This document shows positions 32,722 to 43,559 of a DNA stretch of 64,000 nucleotides, piece by piece; within the stretch, counting starts at the first letter, position 1; every line of letters starts with the position of its first letter. This DNA is from Dryocosmus kuriphilus. Lineage: Eukaryota > Arthropoda > Insecta > Hymenoptera > Cynipidae. A program made the translations under genes and the position numbers. Under the pieces are notes generated by a model. It saw only the letters and a list, made by a program, of their open reading frames with translations, ran no database searches and was not told the origin of the DNA. The stretch is taken from contig CM076196.1 in NCBI GenBank assembly GCA_038277395.1, forward strand, positions 127,283,410-127,347,409, written 5' to 3'.

Positions 32722-35700
32722 CTATACATCAAAAGGATAAGATGTAGGTATAAACGAAGCTAAAGTATTATTTCATTTGATTAGTGCTATTTTTTTATAT
32801 CGCACTATTTAGGTATAAGTGAAGTTGAAATATTATTTGGTTTGATTGGTGATATATTTTTTATATTGCACTACTTGCCTACTCGCTTGTTCAAAGTGTT
32901 CTATAAATGAACAAAATTTTTAATAAAAAAGTTTATCGCACTCCATGCGAGAAGTACTCGCTTTACGCACGCTCCTTAAAAATCTATATGCGTAAAGCGA
33001 GCTTCTCGCACGTCGTACGATATAATACGGTTCAATACTTGTGTGAGAAGTTGATTTTTTTTCTCATGTGACGGTTTTCGCACGAGCTTTTTATACAATA
33101 AAAAATTATAGCATGATTAAGTTAATGAAAATTTTTTTAGTAAAGCGATCTTTAAAAAAATTATGTTAGGGTGTTGGTTTAACACTGCTTTTTAAAAAAA
33201 AACTGATTAAAGCAAACTTTGGTATCATTAGTTTAAAGACTTTTACTTTTATGCATGAAAATGTTTAATATTCATATTATTTCTTATTCTTTTATATTTC
33301 GTTTGTGAATCATACTTGTTAATACTAAATTTGTTTGTTATTCAGATGAAGCCATCGACGGAAAAACATTCCTTCAATGTACTGAAGCAGATTTTAGATC
33401 TATTAATATCAAAATGGGTCCTGCAAAAAATTCAATAAACATTATTAATAATTTCAAGGCAAGTTCTTTTATTATTCTGTTTATTATTGAAAACAACTTT
33501 TAAAGTAATAAATTAATATATATTTAATCTTAAAAATGTAATAGTTATATATTTTATAATATGCCAATATAAGTTAAAATATTTTCTTTATAAAAACAAG
33601 TATTTTATAAATGTGTTTTAGATGATTAATTATGCACCAGAACAATTTTTCATTGATTGAAGACAGTCAGCAAAGTTCATTTGAATGCCAAAACAAAGAC
33701 AACACTACTCATGTTCAAAATACTGAAAATAACTCATCGATTGGACTTCAAAACGATAATATTAGTTTCCTACGTGAGAGTAACACTAATGAAAAAAATG
33801 ACGATGGTGGAAATACTCGAAATAACTCATTGATTGTACTCTCAAAAGGTAACAATAATTTTACTTTGCAACGTAAGAGTAGCGCTAAAGAAAAAAATGT
33901 AAGTGAGAGGCAAAGTCAAGAAAAAAAAGTAGAATATCAGAAACGTTTGGAGCAACCTAATTCTCTAAAAAGGAAAACAATCGCCTATATCGGTTGTGTT
34001 TCATCAGTCAGTACTGCTAGTACCAGTGGAACGAGTCAAAAAGTACATCCATGTGATTTTACAGTGAGATTAACAAATTTTTAATAAATTAAACTATAAT
34101 ACAAATTTGTAATACTAATTTATACATATTTTTTTCATTTTAGAGATTTGACTCTCTCGTTGAAACGTTACTTCAAAATCCACAGGACGGCAAAAACGTT
34201 TTACAAGCGATTAATGAAAATTACTTTACTGAATGTTCCAGGAGATTGATGATTAAAATCCTTGTTGCCGAACTAGTAACTATTTATAATTCTTAGTAAG
34301 TATCAAAAGTTTCTGGTATGAAAATAAAATGTTCATTTGAAACATTTTTTGTATTGTTTTTAGCTATCCTCCAACTGAGTCTAAAGTAGCTCTGGCCAAA
34401 GCTATTGTCACAGAATTTCCAAAATTGAACGATGATAATGAAAAACTCGGTTATGCATGTTTTTGGATATGTGGCTTTTGTTGTCTGCATTAATTTGTCT
34501 ATAAATAAAATAATATCTATATGAAATAAAGTTAATTTTAATACCTTTTTTTTTGTCAGGAACATTACTACGATCTGAATCAAAGAAGAGGGTTTATTGA
34601 ATTTAGACTTTTAACTCTTAGAACTAGTTTACCACGAGAAGAAAAGAGGTATAAATCATCATGTAAAAGCAATCATAAAGAGAAAAATTTAAAACCAGTT
34701 AAACCTACACCAGTAGATTTACTTTCTGATAAAGAATTTCAAGAAAAAGTAAGCTATTTTAAATAAGTGTAACTTATTGATAAAGAAAGATTTAAAACTT
34801 ATGTTTTCTTTTAATCACACTATAACTCATGAGTGCTGACTAAATTTTAAAAAATTATAAATTTTCTAATTTTTTTATAGCTAAATTGCTTGAAATTTCG
34901 TGACCCCTCAAGTACTAATAAAGATGTAATTACGTCTCAAATGAGAGACACCTTCGCCAATAGGAGGGAGTGCATTTTAAAATCTAATCCAGCTATTGAA
35001 TTAATTTTCGATGAATATCCACGATTTGAGGATTATGATGCAGATTTGGTAATTATAATAATGTTTAAATTTGTGTTGGATTATTTGCATAAGATTAAAT
35101 TCAAAATTCATAATGTTATTTTAATTACATAATTACGATTTTTCACTAATAATTTAATTACAGACTGATACTGAATTTGATTTGATATATCCAGGCAAAG
35201 GAGATAATTTCATAAGCCAATTTATTACTTTTTGCAAACCAAAAATATTGGCCTATTCAGGAAATTTTCCTGATATACAAAAGCAAGTTTCAGATGTCAA
35301 TGATGGTGCGTATATAATTAAACTTTTTCAATGAAACAGTACTGTATAAAATAATGTGTAAATATGACCTTCTAAAACTCATTCATTTTTTATAGATAAT
35401 CTTAAAACGTTATTAATTTTAATGTATACATTGCCTGTATCAAACGTAAAAAAAGGAGAATGTACATCCTCACAAAAAGGAAAAAAAGCTCCTTCAAAGC
35501 CTACGAATGTGAAGGATTTGTTAGTTCAAACTATACCTGTACGTATTGCGTTACAATTAATTACTTTCATGATATTTATTGTTATATTTAAAATATGTGC
35601 GATACTATGTTGTAGCTGATCAAAAGTGCTTATATCGCACAGATAAATCTCAAATCATTACAGCATTTGATATATTATTCAAAACGTATTATGCATTTAA

Positions 35701-35974
35701 TTTGCAATTCCCACTTAAGTTAACAAATTTCTACGATTTTATAGAGGCATTTATTTATAAATTAAATAATGCAAAGCCTATAAGCAGCTTAGCTAGTTCC
35801 ATTCATATCAATTTACTTAATTTTGATGCGAATAAATTTATAAACACATCCGATTGTGAATCTTAAGTTATATGTAACATTTTGATATTAAGTAAATAAA
35901 AAATAAGATTCAAATATTTGCAATCTTTATCAATTTTTTAAACCTAACCTCTAATATTGTATTTTATTTAGCAG

Positions 35975-36189
35975 CGAAATTCACTATTTTTCCAGTGACA
36001 TTACACTTTTTGGACAGTGGATTTTTCACTGTTTTGGCAGCGAAATATCCACTGTTTTGAAATAGGGAAAATTTCACTGGTTTTTAATAGTGAAAATTCA
36101 CTGTTTTCCAGTGCTGCGATTTTCACTACGCAAAACAGTGGATATTCCACTGCGAAATAGTGAAATTTCACTGTTTTATATTCAGAGAG
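35975..36189. repeat. Right terminal/subterminal repeats of element F
   Basis: At least ten CAGTG/CACTG motifs ('ggacagtggatttttcactg', 'aacagtggatattccactg', 'atagtgaaatttcactg') ending in 'ttttatattcagagag'. They mirror 28278-28440. Confidence 0.8.
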
Positions 36190-37199
36190 CGTTGGGCGTC
36201 TTCCCGCATTGTAATGATTTTTACGCGCGGTCGGCCCGTGTACATGGAATCGCAAAAATCCATGGTTTGAAATTATCTTTCTGCGGACGGAGCTTTTTTT
36301 TGGCTCCCTCTTTGGCGACGAAAAAAAAAATTCTACATTTTCGGGACGAAAATACATGTTATTATTATTAATAATTATTGAACAGAAGATTATTATTTAA
36401 AAATCGTCCGTCAGAAGAAAAGTACTATTCTTTGGAATATGAGCAGCAAATTTCAAGTCAATTAATCGATTACAGCTCGAGACATCATGTGCACCATTTT
36501 GAAGAACACAGTTTCGAGAAAAACGCGTTTAAAGTTTCGGCACTATAGCTTTTTTCAACACCTGCGTTTACCTACGCGCCAAATTCTATCACCCCGCGCC
36601 AAATGCTGTAACTCGAAAAATATTTTAAATGTCGACATAATAATTTGGCATATTGCTCTTAAAGGTTCAAACTATTTTTTGAAACGAAAAAAATTTTTTG
36701 AAAATTTTGAAAATTTTACACTGGGTAACCCCTTAAAGCCATGTGATCATACATACTTACGTCATACGATACTTCCCTTACCGAAATTTTGTCGCAACAA
36801 TTAACTTACGTCCATACGAATTGAGATATCGAGCTTCCGATTTAAAAAATTAGATAAAATTAATTTATATGCTTTTTAATTAACTTCGAAAAAAATAATT
36901 CCCTCTCTAGCTCCTCCGGGAATCAAACCCAGGTCTACAGATTGCAGTTCTGGTGCATCAGAGTATCAGACTTTTGTACTATACTTTTATACATAAATGC
37001 TTACAGTTTTTAATCGGGAAAAAAGTTGTCCTAATTACTTATTTTTTTCAGTGATCCAGTGAAATATAAAGTTCGATACACTCTACATCTGAAAAGTCGG
37101 TCATTATAGCTTACATTATGAAATTTCTGTTAATTTATTATTAATCATTTTTACGAAAACTTTGGAGTAAAACCAAACAAATCTGCCCGATTCGCGGGC
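36190..37199. other. Repeat remnants, including a tRNA-like SINE head
   Basis: 36190-36360 is GC-richer without a convincing frame. 36780-36835 resembles 6320-6420 (dispersed repeat). 36900-36965, read on the minus strand, has a B-box-like 'gggtttgattcccgg' with paired T-stem and could be a decayed tRNA-derived SINE head. No gene is supported. Confidence 0.35.
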
Positions 37200-37325
37200 T
37201 CTCAATTCTCATCGTGCGCTGGGCGTGCCGCGCTTCGCGCGAAGTATGAGCGCGCCTGGGGCGCGCGTCTGTCGAAACTCGCGCTCGATACGTTATTTAC
37301 CTCGCGCTACGCGCTCGATGTTTAT
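37200..37325. repeat. CG-rich 'cgcgcttcgcgctcg' repeat patch
   Basis: Dense in the motif family 'cgcgcttcgcgcg', 'ctcgcgctcgata' and 'ctcgcgctacgcgctcg'. Similar patches occur at 49200-49260, 49408-49425, 55905-55925 and 56085-56120, so this is a dispersed feature. Confidence 0.6.
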
Positions 37326-37344
37326 ACATCCCTTTACATTTGTG

Positions 37345-37560
37345 CGTATGGACCTTTTAAAATTAAAGATCGAACCATTCACCAGTGTAATTTGGTAATT
37401 TTTGAATTTTTTGTTAATGCTCCTTCGACTTTAACAAATAGATTTTCATCACGTGTCTCGCGTATCGCACTCGAATAAAGTTTGTCCAAAACGTGACATT
37501 TCTTTTTGAAGTTTGGCAGAAAGTAAAACTCTTTTATGTTTGGTAACATTTTTCAGGAGT
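37345..37560. repeat. Dispersed repeat, copy also at 58850-59060
   Basis: 'ttttaaaattaaagatcgaa' and 'cactcgaataaagtttgtcc' here correspond to 'ttttaaaattaaagatcaaa' and 'cactcgaataaaatttgtcc' at 58857-58960, with similar spacing. Family unknown. Confidence 0.65.
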
Positions 37561-38270
37561 AAAACAAAAACTGTGAGTTCTATTAAAAAATGTTCTGAAG
37601 AAAATATGTAAACTTTTCTGAGATGAAAAAACTATGCGAACCGAAGGAACCAAACCGAATAGCGTTGCAGATATATATTGTGAGTTTGTGACCTTCGACT
37701 TTTGAGGTTCTTATAGAAATATTATTATTATTATTTCCTGTATTTAAGAGTGGGACTCGCACGTGAGAAAGAATAAAGTTTCCATTAATGTTCCAGAAAA
37801 CAATACATTTTTATTCAATACTCTTAATATCTAATACAATCTTCTTCTATTTTCTAGTATGATAAATTTTCGAATTAATAAAAATATATTTTTATTCTTT
37901 TTATTTTTATACCAAAGTTCCTGCCTTTTAACTGATTTTCTTTAATCCTGATTTTCTATAAGCATTTTGACTCGCTATTAAGTTTATTACAAGTAATTGG
38001 AATCTAGCCAATTTATTTTCCGCACTTCTAGACAATGATATGACACGTCGCCTATGTTTCGTAGATAACAATCTATTCGAGGTTAAATTTTTATTTATTT
38101 AAATTATTTTATTTTATTCATAGAAGATTAATTTCAGTTATTGAGCAAGCAAGAGAGAACGTGTACATCAGAAATATTCGGTAAACCCAATATCCTATGA
38201 CTGCGTTTCCCCAGGCGTGTGCAATAATCTTTTTATTCAACGTTTGACGTCCTACTGCTGGAAACACGAT
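37561..38270. other. AT-rich spacer
   Basis: No frame, repeat or motif that I can support. Confidence 0.3.
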
Positions 38271-41200
38271 CAGGGTGTCTAGTGAATCTTCCAAAAAATT
38301 TTCCCTGATATTCCAGAGTTTTCCAGAGTCACAAAGATGAAATTCCAGAGTCAAAAAAGAGGAACATACTGGCTTGTAGAATTAAACAATTTTTTAATTT
38401 GTTAAAAAAGATGAAATTTTGATCGAAAGTAAGTGAAAAAATTTAATTATTTAGGTAGAAAATTCATTAAATAATCTTTAGTACTGGCAGTATAATTATA
38501 ATCTTTATTATGTAAAATATATATACATATACACTTCAATAAAATCTATTTAACTAGATAAATCTGACTAATAAAGAAATACTATTTAACAATCACATTT
38601 TCCTTAAACCAGCATTTCTTTTAATAGATTCAGCGTTCTTATTCAACGCAACAGTTCGATTAAAGTATTCATTCTTAACTTCTCTGCCTCTATATGTTCT
38701 AATAAAGAGTTAAGCTTTTCTGCATTTTTTTTTAATTCTCTATCTTTTTTCTCTTTCTGTTTTTGCTCTTCGAGAAATTCTTTATATTTTGAATGTGACT
38801 TACGGACGTCATGGATCAGTTCTTTATTAATTTCAAACTTTTCAACAGTTTCATTAGATGAAATAAATGCATCGCAAATGAGACGCTGAGCAATAAGAGA
38901 TTTTTCTGTCTGATTTTCTACTAAAATTTCTTTATTGACTGAAAACCCCTTTTGTAAAATTTTAATTTTTCGATAACTGTTTCCAATTAAAACAACTGCA
39001 AAAATTCTTTTTTGATTTGCTCTGCATGCAAACCTGATATTAGTTTGTTTTGAACGAATTTTTCTAAAACAATTGAAATTAATTTTTCAGCTAATTCTTT
39101 ACTTCTTGCTGTAGATGGACTCAAACAAGAAAGCCCTTTTACTAAAGAAAATTTTTAGAGATGATTTATCAGAGACTTTCTCAATAAAAATTTTGATTAC
39201 GGATCGGTATTGATTTTTAAAGCGTAAGACTTCTACAGGGGATATATTTTTCAACTTTTTCAGAGCATCTTTTGTATCGTATCCAATCTTAACTTTATCA
39301 GCAGACAATAAGACTTTCTCGTCTTTTAAATCAATCTTTAAAATATTATTTTGATGCTGTTTCCAAATTTCTGGTTTGACTATTTTTTTCATCATATTAG
39401 ATATGCGCATATAGTTCTGATAAGATATCAAAAAGAAAAGGAATTTTCGGTTCATTCGACTGAAATTCAGTTAAGAATGGTTCCACTTCAGAAGCAAAAG
39501 AGCGAAAAAAAGTTAATTTTGCAACTAGAAAGGGGTCTGCCAAACCATTCTTAACAACTTTATAACTGTTGCAAACTGGTTCACATTTTTCTTTTTTTGA
39601 TTGGTTTATATATTTTACAACGTTAGGTATAATCTTTCTAGATCGATCAGTTACAAGAGAATTTTCCAACCACCGTATTCCACAGAATGGTAAAGGAAAG
39701 AATTCAAATTTTGAAGCTTCAACTAAATCCTTTCTTCCAGCAGGAGAATCTTTAAAGAGATTGAAAAAAGTTCTCAAAAATTCAATCATTTCCCGTTCAA
39801 CACATCTAATACCTGCTTTAAAATCATTGTGTAGTACATGTAAACTACATGTACCTATATCGATCAAGCTTTTTCCCTCTTCAGTTTTTGAAAGATCTTC
39901 ACTTAAGTCTCTCAAGAATGTTAAGTTAACGTTCGGTCCATCCGTCGATAGTTGTAACAATCTTTTTGACATTGACTCAGTCAAATTATTTTTAAATGCA
40001 TTTACTAAATCTGAAGCCTTACATTTTCCCAAAAAAAGCTGATGTATAATACCGAGTACAAACTTGTTTATGATTGTTATTCCAAAATCTAACAACTAAA
40101 TCCATTTTTTTGCTTTTTACTAACTGAATTCATACTCTCATCAAAACCCACCACAAGATGGTCACAAGAATCGATCAAATTATCAAGATCTTTTTTAAAA
40201 TAGGGAGCAATACCAAACGTTATGTAGTACGATGCTTTCGTTTTACTTACAGATGCATTTTTCGCAATGGCACTGTCTGAGAACATTATTGCAAAAACTG
40301 GAAAGCTACTTTCAATATCACGCAAAGAGTGATGACGCATAACAGAATGTAAAATCCACCTAATTTCCGCTTTTGTTGTTTCTTCTTTAATCAAAGAACT
40401 AGATACTGTATTCCACTTTGGTATTTCCTTACTTACTACTTTTGTAGAATAATTAGTAATTATTTCAACATTTGCAGCTTCCTTGGTATTGATTGACGCA
40501 TTACACAGAAATGATTCATTTGACTTATCTAGATTTATGCTTTGTGTTGAAGCTGATTTTTGACTAAGTGATATGTAACTGCTTTTCTCCGAATTAGTCA
40601 TATCTAACATCGGTTGCGATGAAATCCTAAATAAACTTGATATGGATCGAACATTTTTTTGGTCTGCGATAAATGCTTGATGTCCTTTACCTACTTGATG
40701 ACTAATAATTGCCTTTCGACCCATACTGCTTAGCCTAAAGAATTTTTTACATAGCGCACATGAAACATAGTTTGAGTTGTTTTCAACTGGAGCAATCCAT
40801 GGAAATTCAAGTGAAAAAGTATCCTTGTATTGACATTTATAGTTGGTACTTTTTTTTTTTTGAAACTCATTTTTATCTGTAAGAATAAAATTATTACAAT
40901 GACGATAGAAATTCGAGTAAAAATTTGTACACAAAAAATAAAAATGAATTTTAAAAAAATAATAAATTTAAAATCATATATTTTCAAGTGATAAGTAATA
41001 TAAAGTAAATCTGTAAATAATCTGTATTACTTCCAGGGGAAAAAATTATTCAATAATTGAATCTGATTATTTTTATTTAAAAATAATAGATAACTCAGTT
41101 GAACAGAATAAAAAAATTATCACTAAACAAAAGAGAAATAGATGACACTGAATAATTAAACAATAAGTCAAAAGTTTACGATACAAGTATACTTTTCGAT

Positions 41201-41752
41201 ATTATCGAAGGTTATAATAGATCTCATTAGCGATACATTTATTAGTATTCTTAATCCAATGAGTATTCAGGATAATTAATTACTTACTCAATTAAAAATT
41301 TATTCATCCAAAAGAATCCAGTGTTTTTATCCAAAACAACATAGACACGTTATAACAAGTTGACTCGCCGACGAAACGTATCCGAATGTAAACAGAAGTC
41401 AAGGACAGTGGGTGGAAACTGAGATAGGAACTGCTGGTACAGTGTTTGAAGTTCGAGAAAACATGTTATACTGCGCCACTTATTTAAAGTTGAGTTTCCA
41501 GCCACTGGTCAAGGAGAAAGAGAAGAGAGAGACAGACAGACAAAGAAAGACAGAGCACGCGAGAAAAGCACGACATGCAGTGCTGCCACTCTGATGAGTA
41601 TTATCTCGAATATTACGCGCGTAGTATGAAATGATTATGAAAATTCCAGAAAATAAAAAAGTTTCCCAGAGATTCCAGAGTTTTCCAGAATATATATTCT
41701 TTTCCCAGGGCTTCCACATTTTCCATAATTTCCAGAGTCGCTAAACACCCTG
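38271..41752 (-). mobile_element. hAT transposon G with CAGGGTGT ends
   Basis: The left end 'cagggtgtctagtgaatct' and the right end, read back from 41752, 'cagggtgtttagcgactct' are inverted; both are followed by 'ccagagttttccagag'-type subterminal repeats. This terminal sequence and the BED-finger transposase inside are typical of hAT elements. The 8-bp flanks (aacacgat left, gaagatgt right) do not match, so the target duplication is lost or the ends are off by a few bases. 40935-41640 is AT-rich non-coding. Confidence 0.7.
38590..40934 (-). pseudogene. BED-finger hAT transposase, decayed
   Basis: Starts near 40934. A BED-type zinc finger lies at about residues 57-86 ('SCALCKKFF', 'MGRKAIISHQVGKGHQ': C-x2-C ... 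H-x5-H). Then a Ser-rich linker, 'KAEIRWILHSVMRHHS', 'VFAIMFSDSAIA', 'DHLVVGFDESMN' (first catalytic Asp region), 'LLQLSTDGPNVNL' (second Asp), 'CSLHVLHNDFKAGI' (CxxH) and 'CGIRWLENSLV'. A C-terminal coiled, Lys/Glu-rich tail ('EEQKQKEKKDRELKK') continues to about 38600. Frame changes occur at homopolymers near 40100, 40030 and 39420, and stops near 39100 and 39000. The usual C-terminal hAT dimerisation motif was not recognised. Non-functional as read. Confidence 0.65.
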
Positions 41753-41862
41753 GAAGATGTGTCAGAGGCACACAGTAAACCATGTACTCCATCCATACGT
41801 CGATTCCTACCCCAGGAATTCAAAGCCTCTTCTCCGAGAGTGAGCAAGAGAAAGAGAAGTAT

Positions 41863-42048
41863 GGGCCTGAGCACATTGGCGAACTAAACCTGTAACCTTA
41901 ACCCGAAGATTGTACTGTCCTTTTCTATCATATTGCCCTATCTCTCTTACGCTCACGTAACAAGAGAGATGGATCAATATGATAGAAAAGGACAGAACCA
42001 TCTTTGGGTTAAGGTTATAGGTTTAGTTCACCAATGTGCTCAGGCCTT
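41863..42048. repeat. 186-bp hairpin element
   Basis: Arms of about 85 bp: 'cctgagcacattggcgaact' on the left with 'agttcaccaatgtgctcagg' on the right, and 'tccttttctatcatattg' with 'caatatgatagaaaagga'. The loop is about 10-15 bases around 'tacgctcacgta'. A small palindromic MITE. Confidence 0.85.
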
Positions 42049-42469
42049 ATTTTGGCAGCTGGTAAAACCAAAGACCAAAATCCTTCGTCTGTCTCAGGGT
42101 AGACTATACGTCGACTCGGAACTACTGGAAAACCATTAGCACTGCCTTCGAGTAGCCGACCTTTCCCCAGAACTTGGGTCAGAACAGAGAGTGAACCCTC
42201 TGCACCACCTAATGCCTCTGCAGCTTGGGTGCCCACGACTCGTCTCCGAGTCGCCGACACGGGCATAGCACTCAGTGTATTTTTTTGCAGCAACTAATTT
42301 TCGGATCAACGCACTCTGAAGTGAGTTGAGGGAACTAAGATATGATAGCCCCACACACTCCCTCATCCTAGCCTACACAATCGTGCCGTGTTTTATTTCC
42401 GAACCCTGCGTAAATTTTTCACATACAATCATACATATAATCGATGCCAGCACCATCTAACGGGAGTTG
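42049..42469. other. GC-moderate sequence of unknown origin
   Basis: A 92-codon minus frame (42015-42293) has no recognised domain and overlaps the hairpin arm. It might be a fragment of another retroelement. Nothing firm. Confidence 0.3.
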
Positions 42470-42559
42470 TAGGACTACTGAGATAGTATCTCCAAAATTT
42501 GGACTGAGTGCCATGTGTAACAGTGCACACGCCCGCGCCCTTAGATAAGATAAAAAGGC

Positions 42560-42625
42560 TATATAATGTAGCGCTTTGGCCCAGCGCGTCAGTTCTAAAC
42601 GATATAAATCACTGTAAAGAATAAA
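42560..42625 (+). promoter_or_regulatory. 5' LTR core promoter and polyadenylation signal
   Basis: A TATA box 'tatataa' at 42560-42566 and an arthropod initiator TCAGTT at 42589-42594 put the start site about 31 bases downstream of the TATA box. AATAAA at 42620-42625 is placed as expected for the R region of an LTR. Confidence 0.65.
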
Positions 42626-42701
42626 GAATAGTCGCTCTGACTACGCGTCAGTGCGACTCCTTTTTAAAAAGTCAAACTCGCTTTTAGGCCCGTGATATTT
42701 T

Positions 42702-42719
42702 TGGCGATCCTGCCAGGAT
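42702..42719 (+). promoter_or_regulatory. Primer-binding site, tRNA-Arg type
   Basis: 'tggcgatcctgccagga' directly follows the LTR. It is complementary to a tRNA 3' end of the form ...CCTGGCAGGATCGCCA, which I associate with insect tRNA-Arg(ACG). It fixes the LTR end near 42700. Confidence 0.6.
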
Positions 42720-43559
42720 AGTCTCAAACGATCTAGAAGCATCAAACTTAGCCATCCTGTGTGAACCTGTGAGCAGAAGAAATCGTGGAATTCTACAGAC
42801 ACTCCTGACAGAGATTAATCAAGAAATCATCTCAACTATAAAAGGATTTTCGACTGAGAACTCCGGATTATTGATACGGCATAACCCGTCAAACGAGCGA
42901 GTAGAAGGACTATTCATTAGAAGGTGACTTTAGTAGCCCCTATACTACGAAGGATTTTCTTTTCGAAAACCCCACAATTTTGGGTGAGCGACATACTGCT
43001 GTAAAACCTTGGGAGCAATTCCCAGAAGAAAAAGATAGCAGCAAGTTGCCGACACGTCGTGCTGCCACGCCTGGTTCGTCACCGCATCGTGTAGGAGCAA
43101 GAATCTACGGTCTTCAAGTACACCGCACGAGAAGTACAACCACACAGCTACCATCAAGAAAAACAAGAAAGAAGACCTATAAGAACGTCTAGATCTCCAA
43201 GCATCAGGATAAAAATTAATATAAGTTATCATTTCATGATTAAACTTTCGGTTCTTTAATATGCATAAAAATAAATCTCTCTTGCTGTCTGTGGAAGGAG
43301 ACGGAGGTAAAATTTTACTAGTCCTAACAGACTTTTAATTTTACTTGCGGTGGAGTAAAGTTTACATATTAACATTTCGTTAGGCCTAGCACTCCAGCCA
43401 ACGAACCGTCAAAAAAATCAAATTACACTACCGATTGAGAGTCTAACGTCTGCTTGTAGCAGCATACGTGTGAACCTCTCGGTATTAAGAAATACACCAA
43501 CACAACAATTTGTAAAGCAAATTTAAATATAGATGATAAGAAAATTTGATGAAAATTGA
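42720..43559. other. Provirus leader between PBS and gag
   Basis: Untranslated leader of about 840 bp with short frames only. Long leaders are usual in this group. No splice site was assigned with confidence. Confidence 0.4.

Larger units (their letters stand above)
29466..35866 (+). pseudogene. Ten-exon SAM-domain (SAMD3-like) transposon gene
   Basis: Exons, with consensus splice sites and matching phases: 29466-29578, 33346-33458, 33622-34063, 34144-34295, 34364-34454, 34560-34748, 34881-35048, 35164-35305, 35396-35538, 35627-35866; about 595 codons. Exons 1 and 2 join to make a SAM domain ('VYELEEFLVANYFDERTAEAL', trimmed here, then 'NEAIDGKTFLQCTEADF'). Exon 3 is low-complexity, Asn/Ser-rich. 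Exons 4-10 encode a conserved C-terminal region ('YYPPTESKVALAKAIVTEFP', 'RRGFIEFRLLTLRTSL', 'RTDKSQIITAFDILFK') that recalls fish proteins named SAMD3-like. Two donors are GC (33459, 34455). Exon 3 is 442 bp where a multiple of 3 is needed, and one extra T in 'tttttc' near 33647 accounts for it, so the copy carries one frameshift or a sequencing slip. Intron 1 (3.77 kb) contains the entire transposase gene. Role unknown; SAM domains mediate protein-protein oligomerisation. Confidence 0.65.
28278..36189 (+). mobile_element. CACTA/EnSpm-like transposon F (7.9 kb, multi-gene)
   Basis: The terminal inverted repeats begin 'ctctctaaatatgaaacagtg' on the left (one base longer than the quoted core) and 'ctctctgaatataaaacag' read back from 36189. 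Both ends carry many subterminal copies of CAGTG/CACTG motifs. Between them on the plus strand are a THAP-like exon, a zinc-finger plus Tnp2-like transposase, and a multi-exon SAM-domain gene. 32722-33345 and 28650-29100 within it are AT-rich non-coding. A 3-bp target duplication was not confirmed (cca left, cgt right). The class is inferred from gene content and subterminal repeats. Confidence 0.7.

Noticed and set aside
36900..36965. A second tRNA gene
   Set aside because: Only the T-arm is convincing; no cloverleaf can be drawn.
38271..41752. Confirmed 8-bp hAT target duplication
   Set aside because: Flanking octamers aacacgat and gaagatgt do not match; reported as unconfirmed.
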